From assembly GCA_015494065.1 (NCBI GenBank), contig WGCA01000038.1:1-64000 (forward strand): a stretch of 64,000 nucleotides of DNA. The letters are read 5' to 3'. A program made the position numbers and the translations under genes. Below the pieces are notes generated by a model that did no database searches, was not told the DNA's origin, and saw nothing but the letters and a program-made list of their open reading frames with translations. This document shows, one piece after another, positions 1-9,091 of this stretch (within the stretch, counting starts at the first letter, position 1; every line of letters begins with the position of its first letter). This stretch comes from Thermodesulfobacteriaceae bacterium (lineage in GTDB: Bacteria; Desulfobacterota; Thermodesulfobacteria; Thermodesulfobacteriales; Thermodesulfatatoraceae).

Positions 1-108
1 CCGCCTCCTCCAACCCAGCCATCCTACGGTCAGAGCCCCAATTATCAACAAAGCCCGGGTTATAGGCAGACGCCTTCGGCTGGTGGTTCCACCTGGCAGT
101 GGTACTAA
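1..108 (+). CDS. C-terminal tail of a protein starting left of the window
   Basis: An open frame enters from the left edge and ends at a TAA at 106-108. The 35 visible residues are rich in Pro, Gln, Tyr, Ser and Gly and end in a Trp-Gln-Trp-Tyr cluster, which reads like a disordered C-terminal tail. No domain is visible, so no function can be named. It runs into the 3' part of the leftward glycosyltransferase frame, which is also open here, so the two genes would overlap tail to tail. It could be a chance open frame, but the low-complexity Pro/Gln composition favours a real tail. Confidence 0.45.
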   Translation, partial: PPPPTQPSYGQSPNYQQSPGYRQTPSAGGSTWQWY

Positions 109-940
109 AGTCGATAAAGATACGGGCCAGCTCTTCAGCCTTTATCTCAAAAAGGCAAGGGTGGGGGCAGTGGCGGGGATCGAGCCCCTCCTCTAAGCAC
201 CGACACCTTTTAACCATGGCCACGGTGTATCCGAAAGGGGCCCAGTGCCACCAGGCCGTGGGTCCAAAAAGGCAGAAGGTATAAAGGCCCAAAGCCGCGG
301 CCAGGTGGCTAAGACCGGAGTCGTGTCCTATAAAGAAGGGGGCTTTGTTTAGTCGTTCCACCGCCCCTTTTAAGTCTTCAGTAATAATGGTTTCTTCAGG
401 GGCAAATTCTTCGAGCAAGTCTTTTTCCGCGGGCCCCAAAAGATAAGTTATCTGAAACCCTTCTTTTTTGAGGAAGGCACCCAGAGTGCACCAGGCAGAA
501 GGGGGTGCACATTTAAAGCGCCCGCCGCTTCCAGGGTGCAAGATCACCTTCCGCCCCATGGCCTTATTCTCCTGCAAAAACAGAGCAAGACGTGAAGGCC
601 AAAACCCTAGGGCTTCCAGTTCCTGGAGGGCCAGGTGCTGATGGCGGAACGGGCGGGTAGAAAGAGACACCACCGTGCGGGCTAAGCACTCTAGAAAAGA
701 AAAAGCCTCAGGGCGTTGGGCAAAAAGGTAAAGCCGGGCCACGTTCTTAAACCTCTGGGCCACGGTCACGGAAGTGGGATAGGCCCGGTCCACCAGCCCG
801 GCCTTAAGCAGCAGATATCTTGCCTCGGAACGGGCAAATAGGATGATCTCTTCGTAAGGGTGTTTTTCTCTGATGGCCCCCAGGGCCAGGCGCGAGATCA
901 ACAGGTCCCCCAGGGCCCCTTCGTGCCAGATAAGGACCAT
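1..940 (-). CDS. GT9 family glycosyltransferase (heptosyltransferase-like), 3' end cut by window edge
   Basis: Translation from the ATG at 940-938 begins MVLIWHEGALGDLLISRLAL, the typical N-terminus of ADP-heptose:LPS heptosyltransferases (GT9). The middle carries HPGSGG and, at about residue 215, GHDSGLSHLAAALG with FGPTAWW shortly after; these are the nucleotide-sugar binding signatures of the family. A Cys-rich segment with CPHPC near residue 275 matches the usual C-terminus. GT9 enzymes add sugars to lipopolysaccharide inner core at the cytoplasmic face. The start directly follows the stop of the SagB-type gene (TAG then ATG), so the genes are co-transcribed. The last 35 or so residues look unlike the family and are antisense to the forward tail at 1-108. 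The exact sugar is unknown. Confidence 0.85.
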   Translation of the reverse strand, partial: MVLIWHEGALGDLLISRLALGAIREKHPYEEIILFARSEARYLLLKAGLVDRAYPTSVTVAQRFKNVARLYLFAQRPEAFSFLECLARTVVSLSTRPFRHQHLALQELEALGFWPSRLALFLQENKAMGRKVILHPGSGGRFKCAPPSAWCTLGAFLKKEGFQITYLLGPAEKDLLEEFAPEETIITEDLKGAVERLNKAPFFIGHDSGLSHLAAALGLYTFCLFGPTAWWHWAPFGYTVAMVKRCRCLEEGLDPRHCPHPCLFEIKAEELARIFIDFSTTARWNHQPKASAYNPGFVDNWGSDRRMAGLEEA

Positions 941-1678
941 CTATTCGGCCGGGTAACCAACGGAGGTGAGGTAAATGACACTTTCTTCTGCCCCGTCAAG
1001 ACCCAGCAGTTCGTTTACCTCGTCGTCAAAAAACGCGCCTATAGGGCAGGCCCCGAGCCCCAGGGCGGCCGCAGCCAGGAGGACGTTTTGGCAGATATGG
1101 GCCACGTCCATAAATACGTAGCGCATTCCACGAGAGCCGTATTTGCTCATAGTCCTGCGCGGAATGGCCGACCATACGAATACCAGAGAGGCCCGGGCGC
1201 ATTGATACTGAGACAAAGACGCTTCGGCCAGGGCTTCGCCGAAATTTCCCTCAGCTAACTGTTCGAGTACGAAGTCTTGGACTTCCAGGTGGTAAATGCC
1301 GGGCGGGACATCCGGGCTGTGGTTTATGAAAAGGTAAGTCTCAATGGGGTAAAGGGCCCCTGCGGAAGGGGCGGTGCGCAGGAGATAACGCCCCACTTCT
1401 CCGGTCACCCCTTGGGCGGCAAAACAAAGGAGTGATATTTCCCTGAGGGAAAGCCCATCTCTGGTGTAGCGCCTGATGGAACGCCGTTTAAGCAGGGCCT
1501 GCCAGATGGTTTGCGGCCCGAACTCGAGCCGGGCCAGCCTGATTCTCGGGGCGTCAGGATAAGTCTTAAACCAGGGGGCCGGGGCTATCTCTTCCCGTTC
1601 CCGCCTGAGGAGTTCCATCCGGTCGTGTTTGGTGGCCTGCAGGAATTTAAAGCCCAAAGAGGTGCGGTAATCAGGCAT
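941..1678 (-). CDS. SagB/ThcOx-type nitroreductase-family oxidoreductase
   Basis: The 245-residue product is a nitroreductase-fold flavoprotein of the SagB/ThcOx type. Seen: RRSIRRYTRDGLSLREISLL near residue 65, TAPSAGALYPIETYLF near 105 (the SAGALYP block is typical of SagB), and a C-terminal GLGACPIGAFFDDEVNELLG. These segments bind FMN in the family. Stand-alone copies outside peptide-maturation clusters usually have unknown substrates, and no peptide precursor or cyclodehydratase lies nearby. Its ATG overlaps the 3' end of the poly(A) polymerase gene by 8 bp, and its stop abuts the GT9 start, so three genes form one leftward transcript. Confidence 0.85.
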   Translation of the reverse strand: MPDYRTSLGFKFLQATKHDRMELLRREREEIAPAPWFKTYPDAPRIRLARLEFGPQTIWQALLKRRSIRRYTRDGLSLREISLLCFAAQGVTGEVGRYLLRTAPSAGALYPIETYLFINHSPDVPPGIYHLEVQDFVLEQLAEGNFGEALAEASLSQYQCARASLVFVWSAIPRRTMSKYGSRGMRYVFMDVAHICQNVLLAAAALGLGACPIGAFFDDEVNELLGLDGAEESVIYLTSVGYPAE

Positions 1679-2924
1679 GCCGTCCCCCTTTTCTGCGCCG
1701 TTTGCGTCTGCTTCTGGGAGGCGTTAGGTCAAGGCCTAAGACCTCTTTTTCTAGCCGGACAATGGTCTCACAGACAGCAAGGCCTTCCTTAAAATAGCTT
1801 TTGCGAGCCAGTCTTTTGGGCATACGTTTGCTAAAGAGAAGATGGTATTTGAGGGGCCACAGCGCGGCCAAAAGCTGGAGAGTTTGTTCAAAGAGTTCCT
1901 TTTTGAAGTCGTAAGGATAAAAAACCTTTTCCATCTCCTGTCGAATGAGAGCCGTGGGCCGGGCGGAATTTTGGGGAAGGCGGTCTATCTTTCCGGCACC
2001 AACGATAAAGGGGTAAAGAAAAAGAGCAAGAATCTGGGCTTCAGAAAATTCGCCTTTTTTGGCCCCTTTATCCGCCTTTTCCAAAATTTTAAAGAAAAAA
2101 CGTCTTTCTTCGGGGGAAAACTCCCTTATCAATTGGCCGTAGGCCGGAAATATTTCCTCAAAAAGCCCGGCTTTAAGCATTAACTGCGCCCAGGGGGCAG
2201 ACCATCCGCCCAGCACGTCTTTTAACCATTCGTCTCTGATACGCATCGGGGCGCAGAGGATGATCTTTTTCCGGTGCCGGAGAATGGCCTCCCAGGTCTT
2301 GGGCTCTATTTCAAAACCGATACGGGCGGCGTGGCGGATCGCCCGCATCATCCGTACCGGGTCTCTGGTGAACCGGAGGTCAGGCGGGCCGATGACCCGG
2401 ATGATGCCCCGTTTTAGGTCCTCCATGCCCCCTACGTAGTCGATAATGGTGAAGTCGGCGATGTTGTAAAACAGGGCATTAATGGTGAGGTCGCGCCGGA
2501 AGGCGTCTTCAGCCGGGGTGCCAAACACTTCCAGACCGTTTTCTTCTGCCACCTCCGGCCCCCTGAAAGTTACCACTTCGATAAACTTGCCGCCCCGGAA
2601 ATAGACGTGGACTAAACGGAAACGTTTGCCGATGATGCGACTCCAGCGGAAGAGCTTTTTTATCTCTTCGGGCCTGGCGTCTGTGCCCACGTCAAAATCC
2701 TTGGGTTTGAGACCAAGGAGCATATCCCGCACGCTGCCCCCTACCAGATAGGCCAGATAACCCGCGTCTTTTAGGCGGTATAAGACCTTTAAGACCTCCC
2801 GCGGGAGATGTTTGCGCGAGATGGGGTGCTCTGCCCGTGGAATAATAAGGGGACGCGGCTCTGCTTCGTCAAAGAGTTCTCCCTGCCTCAAGGCTGAAGT
2901 TTCTTTGGTTTCTTGTAAGAACAT
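1671..2924 (-). CDS. pcnB: Polynucleotide adenylyltransferase / CCA-adding enzyme family (PcnB-like)
   Basis: The 417-residue protein has the class II nucleotidyltransferase head LVGGSVRDMLLGLKPKDFDV (residues 60-79), with metal-binding Asp76 and Asp78, followed by the RRDLTINAL block and the RNA-binding region. The C-terminus is a dense Arg/Lys run (RSRRKRRRKGG), a hallmark of bacterial poly(A) polymerase PcnB rather than tRNA CCA transferase. Poly(A) polymerase adds A tails to RNA and so marks it for decay. A CCA-adding activity cannot be ruled out from sequence; the basic tail favours PcnB. It heads the leftward run with the SagB-type and GT9 genes. Confidence 0.88.
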   Translation of the reverse strand: MFLQETKETSALRQGELFDEAEPRPLIIPRAEHPISRKHLPREVLKVLYRLKDAGYLAYLVGGSVRDMLLGLKPKDFDVGTDARPEEIKKLFRWSRIIGKRFRLVHVYFRGGKFIEVVTFRGPEVAEENGLEVFGTPAEDAFRRDLTINALFYNIADFTIIDYVGGMEDLKRGIIRVIGPPDLRFTRDPVRMMRAIRHAARIGFEIEPKTWEAILRHRKKIILCAPMRIRDEWLKDVLGGWSAPWAQLMLKAGLFEEIFPAYGQLIREFSPEERRFFFKILEKADKGAKKGEFSEAQILALFLYPFIVGAGKIDRLPQNSARPTALIRQEMEKVFYPYDFKKELFEQTLQLLAALWPLKYHLLFSKRMPKRLARKSYFKEGLAVCETIVRLEKEVLGLDLTPPRSRRKRRRKGGRHA

Positions 2925-2993
2925 TTCTCCATTATCTAGTGCAGTACGACCAAACCTTTGCCCATAGTTTACTCTCTTTTTTGGCCTTTAGCT

Positions 2994-4559
2994 TTAGTTT
3001 CGCGCCGGGCGAAAGGATTTAGGGTTGATGCCGTATTTTTTGATTTTGTAGTTGAGAATGCGCAGACTCGTGTCCAGCATTTTGGCCGCTTTACTCTGGT
3101 TACCTTTGGCCTCTTTCAAGGCCTCGATAATGAGTTCCATCTCCAGGTTTTTGACGGCTTGGGCCAGGCTTTTCCGGGCGTAGGTGTTGGAGCTTTCGGC
3201 GGTCTGAAGGCTCTGGGGGAGATGATAACTGCGGATAACTTCTTCGTCGCAGACCAACACCGCCCTTTCGATCACGTTTTCGAGTTCTCGTACGTTTCCA
3301 GGCCAGTGGTACTGGACCAGCAGGTCTATGGCGGGGGAAGAAAGCCTTTTGATCTTTTTCCCGTATTCCCGGCTAAATTTTTCCAGGAAAAATTCTGCCA
3401 GCGGAATGATGTCAGTCGTACGTTCCCTAAGGGGTGGAATATAAATGGGGAATACGTTCAGGCGGTAGTAAAGGTCTTCCCGGAAAAGGCCCTTTTCCAC
3501 CAGTTCTTCTAAGTTGCGGTTGGTAGCGGTAATGATACGTACGTCGACCTTGATGGGTCGGGTCCCCCCTACCCGATAAAATTCTTTTTCCTGAATGACG
3601 TGGAGCAATTTGGCCTGGAGGGGCAGGGGCAGGTCGCCTATCTCATCCAGAAAAATAGTCCCTCCCGCAGCTTCCTCAAAAAGCCCCCTCTTACGGTTAA
3701 GCGCCCCGGTAAAGGCACCTTTTTCGTAGCCGAAAAGTTCACTTTCTATAAGATTTTCTGGCAGCGCCGTACAGGCCACCGTGACAAAAGGCCCCCCGGC
3801 ACGGGGACTGTTGAAGTGGATCAAACGGGCAATCAGGGATTTGCCCGTCCCGGATTCACCCCGTAACAAGACCGTGGCCGAACTTGGCGCCACCCGCTCT
3901 ATCATCTCAAGGACTTCTTGCATCCGGGAGCTTAGGGCAATGAAATTGGCAAAACTATATTTGCCCTTGAGTTCCCTTTTGAGTTTGCGGTTTTCTTCCA
4001 GTAATTTTTCCCTTTCTTCCTGGATGGCCTGGATATTGGCCACGGTCTGGGCGATGAGGCCGGAGATGATGGTGAGGAAGCGGACGTCCTCCTCAAGAGA
4101 TACATGGTCTAAAAAGATCCGGTCCACCGAAAGGGTACCCAGGATCTTGGCCCCGCTTTTGATCGGTACGCAAATAAAAGAAATTTTATCTTTTTCGGTG
4201 GTGCCGCGGCTCCGGGTCCGGTTCAAAAAACGTGGGTCATCAGAGATGGCGGGGACGATAATGGGCTGCCCGGTGGCCACCACCTGACCAGTAATACCCT
4301 CCCCCAACCGGTAACGTCCTCTTTTACGGGCCTCAGCCGTAAGCCCGTGCGCTACTTCTATCTGAATCTCCTGCGTGCGGGGGTTAAAAATGGTGATGGT
4401 GCCTCGCCGCATATCAAGGCGCTCAGCCAGTATAGCCAGGATCTGCTCCAGGGCTTGACGCATGTTAAGGGAGCTTGAGAGCGTCTTGGCTATTTCGTAA
4501 AGGCAGGAGAGCTCTTCTACTTCCCGCGCTCTGGTCTTTGGTCGGTCTACCTGGGCCAT
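2994..4559 (-). CDS. NifA-like sigma-54-dependent transcriptional activator (GAF-AAA+-Fis)
   Basis: The 521-residue protein has three modules. Residues 15-180 form a GAF sensor. A central AAA+ sigma-54 interaction domain has Walker A GESGTGKS (234-241), the GAFTGA loop (281-286) that contacts sigma-54, and a [10 protein letters not shown] Walker B block. The C-terminal Fis-type helix-turn-helix lies at about 475-515. The domain order is that of NifA and NorR/FhlA-type regulators; there is no receiver domain, so the signal is probably a ligand or metal centre at the GAF domain. A sigma-54-type promoter precedes lpxC in this window, but a link to this regulator is only a guess. It is monocistronic, with about 70 bp of AT-rich DNA upstream. 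Confidence 0.93.
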   Translation of the reverse strand: MAQVDRPKTRAREVEELSCLYEIAKTLSSSLNMRQALEQILAILAERLDMRRGTITIFNPRTQEIQIEVAHGLTAEARKRGRYRLGEGITGQVVATGQPIIVPAISDDPRFLNRTRSRGTTEKDKISFICVPIKSGAKILGTLSVDRIFLDHVSLEEDVRFLTIISGLIAQTVANIQAIQEEREKLLEENRKLKRELKGKYSFANFIALSSRMQEVLEMIERVAPSSATVLLRGESGTGKSLIARLIHFNSPRAGGPFVTVACTALPENLIESELFGYEKGAFTGALNRKRGLFEEAAGGTIFLDEIGDLPLPLQAKLLHVIQEKEFYRVGGTRPIKVDVRIITATNRNLEELVEKGLFREDLYYRLNVFPIYIPPLRERTTDIIPLAEFFLEKFSREYGKKIKRLSSPAIDLLVQYHWPGNVRELENVIERAVLVCDEEVIRSYHLPQSLQTAESSNTYARKSLAQAVKNLEMELIIEALKEAKGNQSKAAKMLDTSLRILNYKIKKYGINPKSFRPARN

Positions 4560-4629
4560 AGCCTTAATAATAGCCTGGATTATCTTTTCCGTCGATTTTG
4601 TTAAACAAATTTTGACAAAATTAGCAATA

Positions 4630-5289
4630 TTAAAGGTGGCCGTAGACGATGAAGTGGCGGTCCGAGACGATCTCTATTTGGAAATGTTCAAGGGCAGACC
4701 TTTTGAGCTGTTCCTTGACCTCTTCGGGGCGGAAGGCCGCCAGCAGGGAGTGATAAAAATCCCACTTTAGGATATCGGGTTCACTGGCGGCGTACTTCTC
4801 CACGATCTCCCGGGCTTCGTGCTGGTCCTGCGGGCGGATCAGGTCCATGACCAGTACCGGGGCCTCTTTACGAGCGGTCTTTTTTATGGTTTCCCAGAGG
4901 ATTAAGGGCTCGGGTAGGTGGTGAAGGAGAGAATTGACGATCACAGCGTGGTAATAATGGCTAGGCAGCGGAAATGCCGGAATCTTTCCCAAAATGAGTT
5001 TGATGCGCTGGGAAAGACCTTCGGCTGCAACCCGCTTGATACCATATTTGAGCATAGCGGGTGAACCATCAAGCCCGTGAATAATACATTGGGGATAGGC
5101 CTTGGCGAAACGCACACTGATATCCGCCGGCCCGCAGCCCAGGTCAAGCACCGTACCGGTTAAGTGAGGGCCAAAATGTTTCCGAAAAAGATCAACAAAC
5201 ATCTGGTGAGGGGCAGAAAAATCCGCCATGGCGTAAGCACGGGCCTGTTCTTCCGATAACATGAGTTCGGGCTCGGGGATCCTTTCCAT
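4630..5289 (-). CDS. Class I SAM-dependent methyltransferase
   Basis: The 219-residue protein has the SAM-binding glycine motif [15 protein letters not shown] near residue 48, an acidic strand end (HGLDGS) and a post-motif [10 protein letters not shown] segment typical of type 11/12 small-molecule methyltransferases. The substrate cannot be read from the sequence. It is divergent from corC across 77 bp and lies in front of the sigma-54 activator on the same strand, separated by about 70 bp. The ATG at 5289 is the only good start. Confidence 0.85.
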   Translation of the reverse strand: MERIPEPELMLSEEQARAYAMADFSAPHQMFVDLFRKHFGPHLTGTVLDLGCGPADISVRFAKAYPQCIIHGLDGSPAMLKYGIKRVAAEGLSQRIKLILGKIPAFPLPSHYYHAVIVNSLLHHLPEPLILWETIKKTARKEAPVLVMDLIRPQDQHEAREIVEKYAASEPDILKWDFYHSLLAAFRPEEVKEQLKRSALEHFQIEIVSDRHFIVYGHL

Positions 5290-5366
5290 GATAGAGGAAA
5301 ACTACAATTTTTTTCTTCTTTTGCAAAGGAACTTCACAGAAGTAAAAACGTTTTTTAGGAGGGCTT

Positions 5367-6185
5367 GTGTCTGAGAAATCGTCCCTGATCAAGGCCTTAA
5401 AAGAAATTTTTGCCAAATCCCCCGAAGAAGAGGCCGAGGAATTCGCCGAAGAAATAACCGAGCTTATCGACGAGGGGGAAGAGAAGGGGCTCATCTCCCC
5501 GGAAGAAGGGGAGATGATCATCAACATTTTGCAAATCAGGAACGTAACCGTGCGGGAAATAATGATCCCCCGCAAAGATATCGTGGGGCTTGAGGTAAAT
5601 AAGCCCTTTTCTCAGATCATTTCCCTCATAAACGAAAAGCCCCATACCCGCTATCCCGTTTACGAAAAAGATTTAGACCACCTGGTGGGCGTGGTGCACG
5701 TCAAAGATCTTATGCGTTTTTGCCGTACCAATACCGAACAGGTCTCTTTGCGGGCAGTCTGCCGCAAACCTTACATTATTCCAGAGGGTATCAAAGTGCG
5801 GGAAGTATTACACGAGTTTCGCAAAAGACGCGAACAATTTGCCCTGGTAATAGACGAAAGCGGTGTCATCTCTGGGCTGGTGACCTTAGCCGATATCTTC
5901 TGTGAAATCCTGGGTGAAGAAGTGCCAGAGTTTCCGAAAGACGAAGAAGGATGGTTCATCGCGGAAGGGGGCACCAAAATCGACGAAATAGAAAAATTTC
6001 TGGGGCTTGTTTTGCCCAGGGGAAATTACGAGACCCTCTCTGGCTTCATTCTATCCCACACCGGTCGGATCCCCGAGGAAGGTGAACGTTTTCGTTTCAA
6101 CGGTTTGGAAGTAGAAATCCTTTCGGCGGATAATCGGCGTATCAGGCGCGTACGTTTCAGACGGGTTGAGGGCGCCAAGCAATGA
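5367..6185 (+). CDS. corC: CorC/HlyC-family CBS-domain protein
   Basis: The 272-residue product starts at GTG 5367 behind a strong AGGAGGG ribosome site at 5357-5363. It has an acidic N-terminal segment, the TVREIMIPRKDI entry to a pair of CBS domains (about 66-190) and a C-terminal CorC_HlyC transporter-associated domain (about 205-272) that includes GNYETLSGFIL. There are no membrane segments, as in E. coli CorC (YbeX), which is tied to magnesium/cobalt handling and ribosome maturation. The stop overlaps the start of lnt (ATGA). The corC-lnt order is widespread in diderm bacteria and supports the call. Confidence 0.93.
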   Translation: MSEKSSLIKALKEIFAKSPEEEAEEFAEEITELIDEGEEKGLISPEEGEMIINILQIRNVTVREIMIPRKDIVGLEVNKPFSQIISLINEKPHTRYPVYEKDLDHLVGVVHVKDLMRFCRTNTEQVSLRAVCRKPYIIPEGIKVREVLHEFRKRREQFALVIDESGVISGLVTLADIFCEILGEEVPEFPKDEEGWFIAEGGTKIDEIEKFLGLVLPRGNYETLSGFILSHTGRIPEEGERFRFNGLEVEILSADNRRIRRVRFRRVEGAKQ

Positions 6186-7672
6186 TTCCTTACTTTTTGG
6201 CCATAGCGGGCGGAGTACTCACCGCTTTGGCCCACCCTAAAGTTTCTTGGTCTTATCTGGCCTTCTTCAGCTTGGTCCCGGTCCTGGAAGCCGTTCGTTT
6301 GCGGCCCCAGAAGGCCTTTTTGTTTTCTTTCCTGGCGGGTTTTAGCTACTTCCTGTTTTTGCTCTACTGGCTGGTCCCGGTAATGGTACATTTTGGGGGG
6401 TTGCCCCTGCCGGCGGCGGTAGGGGTGCTAGGGCTTTTGGCCGCCTATCTGGCCCTTTTCTGGGCCTTGCCGGTGAAAATTTTCGTTTTTACCGGCCGCC
6501 TGAAAGGGGACCTTTTTTCAGCCTTTTTCTTTGCAGCCCTCTTTACCTCTTTTGAATTCATAAGGGCCAGGGTGCCTTACGCTTTCCCCTGGGGGCTTTT
6601 GGGGGCGTCTCAATACCAGGAGCTTTTTCTCATTCAGATAGCAGATTTCGGGGGGGTTTTTGCGGTCTCTTTCCTGTTGGCTCTGGTCAATTACGCACTC
6701 TTTTCCTTTATGAATACCAGGAAGAAGTCCTTTCTTGTCCTGTGTTTTCTGGCCCTTTTGGGGGCCTATCTCTACGGTGCCGCCCGCCTGGAAACCCAGT
6801 TTAACGGTCCGGCCCAACGGGTGGGTCTGGTGCAGGGAAACGTTCCCCAGGATCTCAAATGGGACCGGGCCTTTTTGCAAGAGACCATTGCCAAATACCA
6901 AAACCTTTCCCGTGAGGCCATCTCATGTGGGGCGGAAGTGGTCATATGGCCGGAAACGGCCTTTCCCCTGTATCTTTCCGAAAAGAATAAATGGCTCGAA
7001 AGGCTGCTTAGCTGGCAGCGGCAGCTGGCCAAACCCCTTATTTTCGGGGCCCCCTACTATGAACTTAAAGGCCAGCGTTTTCGTGTCTACAACAGCCTTT
7101 TCCTGGTGCAGGATGGGAAAATCGTTGGCCGTTACGATAAACAACGTTTGGTCCCCTTCGGGGAGTTTGTCCCCTTTGAGAAGACCCTCCCCTGGCTGCG
7201 CACTTTGGCGGTGGCTTCGGGAGAATATGCGCCAGGGCCCCGTTCCCTACCTTTGAAGTTGACCCTGCACCAGGTCTTTGGGCCTTTGATCTGTTTTGAG
7301 AGCGTTTTCCCGGACCTTGCCCGTCAGAGGGTTCGCGACGGGGCCACCGTGCTTCTCGTGGCCACCAATGACGCCTGGTTTGACGCCACCGCCGGGCCTT
7401 ATCAGCATTTTGCCCAGGCAGTCTTTCGGGCCATTGAAACCAGACGATACGTAATAAGAGTGGCCAATACCGGGATTTCTGGTCTTATTGATCCTTACGG
7501 ACGCGTCACAAAGCAAACGCCCCTGGAAAAAGAAGCGGCCCCTTGTGTAACGGCTAAACATCTTGCATATTTTAGCTGGTACACCCGTTACGGAGATCTA
7601 TTTTCTTTAGGCTGCCTGGGTTTAACGTTAGCCGTTTTCGTATCAGCCATATTTAGGAGGGGAAGATTATGA
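6182..7672 (+). CDS. lnt: Apolipoprotein N-acyltransferase
   Basis: The 496-residue protein has several N-terminal membrane segments (to about residue 190) and then a periplasmic nitrilase-like domain with the catalytic triad: Glu258 in WPETAFP, a Lys in the middle, and Cys371 in LICFESVFP. A last membrane helix closes the protein. Lnt puts the third acyl chain on the N-terminal Cys of lipoproteins, a step of diderm envelope biogenesis. Lipoproteins with lipoboxes are encoded in the same window (rlpA and the TPR lipoprotein). It overlaps corC and prfB by ATGA junctions, so all three are translationally coupled. Confidence 0.96.
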   Translation: MIPYFLAIAGGVLTALAHPKVSWSYLAFFSLVPVLEAVRLRPQKAFLFSFLAGFSYFLFLLYWLVPVMVHFGGLPLPAAVGVLGLLAAYLALFWALPVKIFVFTGRLKGDLFSAFFFAALFTSFEFIRARVPYAFPWGLLGASQYQELFLIQIADFGGVFAVSFLLALVNYALFSFMNTRKKSFLVLCFLALLGAYLYGAARLETQFNGPAQRVGLVQGNVPQDLKWDRAFLQETIAKYQNLSREAISCGAEVVIWPETAFPLYLSEKNKWLERLLSWQRQLAKPLIFGAPYYELKGQRFRVYNSLFLVQDGKIVGRYDKQRLVPFGEFVPFEKTLPWLRTLAVASGEYAPGPRSLPLKLTLHQVFGPLICFESVFPDLARQRVRDGATVLLVATNDAWFDATAGPYQHFAQAVFRAIETRRYVIRVANTGISGLIDPYGRVTKQTPLEKEAAPCVTAKHLAYFSWYTRYGDLFSLGCLGLTLAVFVSAIFRRGRL

Positions 7673-8830
7673 AGAAAAGACGCCTGGAAATAAAACTCGG
7701 GGAAAAGGCCCTGGCCCTTAATCCCGCGGAAATCAGGGCCCAGCTAGAAAAGCTCGGGGAACGTATTTCAAGTTTAAGGAGGTGTCTTTGATCCGGAAGG
7801 CAAAAGGGCCCGTCTTGATACTCTAGAGAAAGAGTTGGTGAAGGAGGGCTTCTGGGAACGTCCGGAAGCCAAGGAGATATTGCGTGAGCGGGCGCGGTTA
7901 CAGGATTTACTTGCTTCCTGGGAAGATCTGGAACGGGAATATGAAGATACCAGAGTCTTATTTGACCTGGCCTTAGAGGAAGAAGACGAAGAGACCCTTA
8001 AAGAAGTAGCCAGCCGGGTCAAGAAGCTCTTTTCCTCAATCGAAGAAGAAGAAATCAAGCTTTTCCTTTCAGGGGAACACGATACTTCAAACGCCATTGT
8101 TACCATCCACGCCGGTGCAGGCGGGACGGAGGCCCAGGATTGGGCGGAGATGCTTCTGCGCATGTATCTGCGCTGGGCGGAAAAGAAGGGGTATAAGACC
8201 AAAATCATCGACGTGCTGGCAGGGGAAGAGGCAGGGATCAAATCCGTGACTTTCATCGTAGAGGGCCCCTATGCTTACGGCCATCTCAAGGCTGAAAGCG
8301 GGATCCACCGCCTGGTGCGCATTTCGCCCTTTGACACCAGCGGCAAACGGCATACTTCTTTCGCTTCGGTTTCCGTTATTCCGGAAATAGATGAAGACAT
8401 CCAGATCGAGATACGTCCGGAAGATTTAAAAATTGAGACCATGCGCGCCAGCGGCCACGGAGGCCAGCACGTCAACAAGACCGAAAGCGCCGTCCGCATC
8501 ACGCATCTTCCCACGGGGATAGTGGTGCAGTGCCAAAATGAGCGTTCCCAACACCGCAACAAGGCCATTGCCTTAGCCATCTTAAAGGCCCGTCTTTACG
8601 AGCTTGAGCGTCGCAAAAAAGAAGAAGAAAGGCAAAAACTTTACGGAGAGAAGAAAGAAATCGCCTTCGGCAGCCAGATAAGGAGTTACGTCTTACACCC
8701 TTACCGTCTTATTAAGGATCATCGCACCGGGGTGGAGATCGGAAACGTAGAGGCGGTCTTAGACGGGGACCTTGATCCTTTCATCCGGGCCTACCATCTT
8801 AAAAAGGCCTCGGAAAAGAAGGCTGCCTAG
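7669..8830 (+). CDS. prfB: Peptide chain release factor 2, expressed by programmed +1 frameshift
   Basis: The first 40 codons (ATG 7669) end at an in-frame TGA at 7789-7791. Shifting +1 after CTT joins them to a frame running to TAG 8828-8830, giving about 386 residues. After the shift the sequence continues Asp-Pro-Glu-Gly-Lys-Arg, as in other RF2 proteins. The [16 protein letters not shown] block holds the SPF stop-codon-reading motif, and [16 protein letters not shown] holds the GGQ peptide-release motif. RF2 ends translation at UGA and UAA. An annotation starting at 7835 would lose the N-terminus. The start overlaps the lnt stop (ATGA). Confidence 0.95.
7777..7791 (+). promoter_or_regulatory. 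RF2 programmed +1 frameshift site
   Basis: An internal Shine-Dalgarno-like AGGAGG (7777-7782), a 3-nt gap (TGT), the slippery codon CTT (7786-7788) and TGA (7789-7791). Element order and spacing are the same as in E. coli prfB (AGGGGG TAT CTT TGA). In the known mechanism low RF2 lets the ribosome slip at CTT instead of terminating, so RF2 controls its own level. Confidence 0.95.
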
Positions 8831-8835
8831 CTTCC

Positions 8836-8864
8836 TTGACAGTTATTTTAAGCTTGGCTAATTT
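8836..8864 (+). promoter_or_regulatory. Sigma-70-type promoter of tRNA-Glu
   Basis: A perfect -35 TTGACA (8836-8841), a 17-nt spacer and a -10 TAATTT (8859-8864). Predicted transcription start is near 8871, a few bases before the mature tRNA 5' end at 8878. It begins just after the prfB stop, so the tRNA has its own promoter. Confidence 0.8.
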
Positions 8865-8877
8865 TCTTGAGACAGAA

Positions 8878-8953
8878 GGCCCCATCGTCTAGTGGCCTAG
8901 GATACTGGCCTCTCACGCCAGAGACCGGGGTTCGAGTCCCCGTGGGGCCGCCA
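8878..8953 (+). tRNA. tRNA-Glu (anticodon CTC)
   Basis: A 76-nt cloverleaf. Acceptor arms GGCCCCA (8878-8884) and TGGGGCC (8943-8949) pair, followed by discriminator G and an encoded CCA (8951-8953). The anticodon stem CTGGC/GCCAG encloses the 7-nt loop CTCTCAC with anticodon CTC, reading GAG codons. The T arm carries GGTTCGAGTCC. Its own promoter lies upstream. Confidence 0.97.
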
Positions 8954-9091
8954 ATTTTCCGTGTCCGGTTTCCTTTCAAGGATTACGAAAACATATTTGT
9001 TTTTCTCTTCTCTGAATTCCCGACCCTTTTATCCGTGAGCCAAATAAAGACTGGGCAAAAGCCCGGTAATTTCTTAAAACTTAATTTCACT

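Noticed and set aside
860-1258. 132-aa forward ORF opposite the SagB-type gene
   Set aside because: It is in antisense to a well-supported gene and shows no family features; typical shadow of GC-rich coding DNA.
8954-9090. Possible tRNA-associated integration repeat (att) after tRNA-Glu
   Set aside because: No duplicate of the tRNA 3' end was seen within the window and no integrase is encoded, so an integrative element is not supported.
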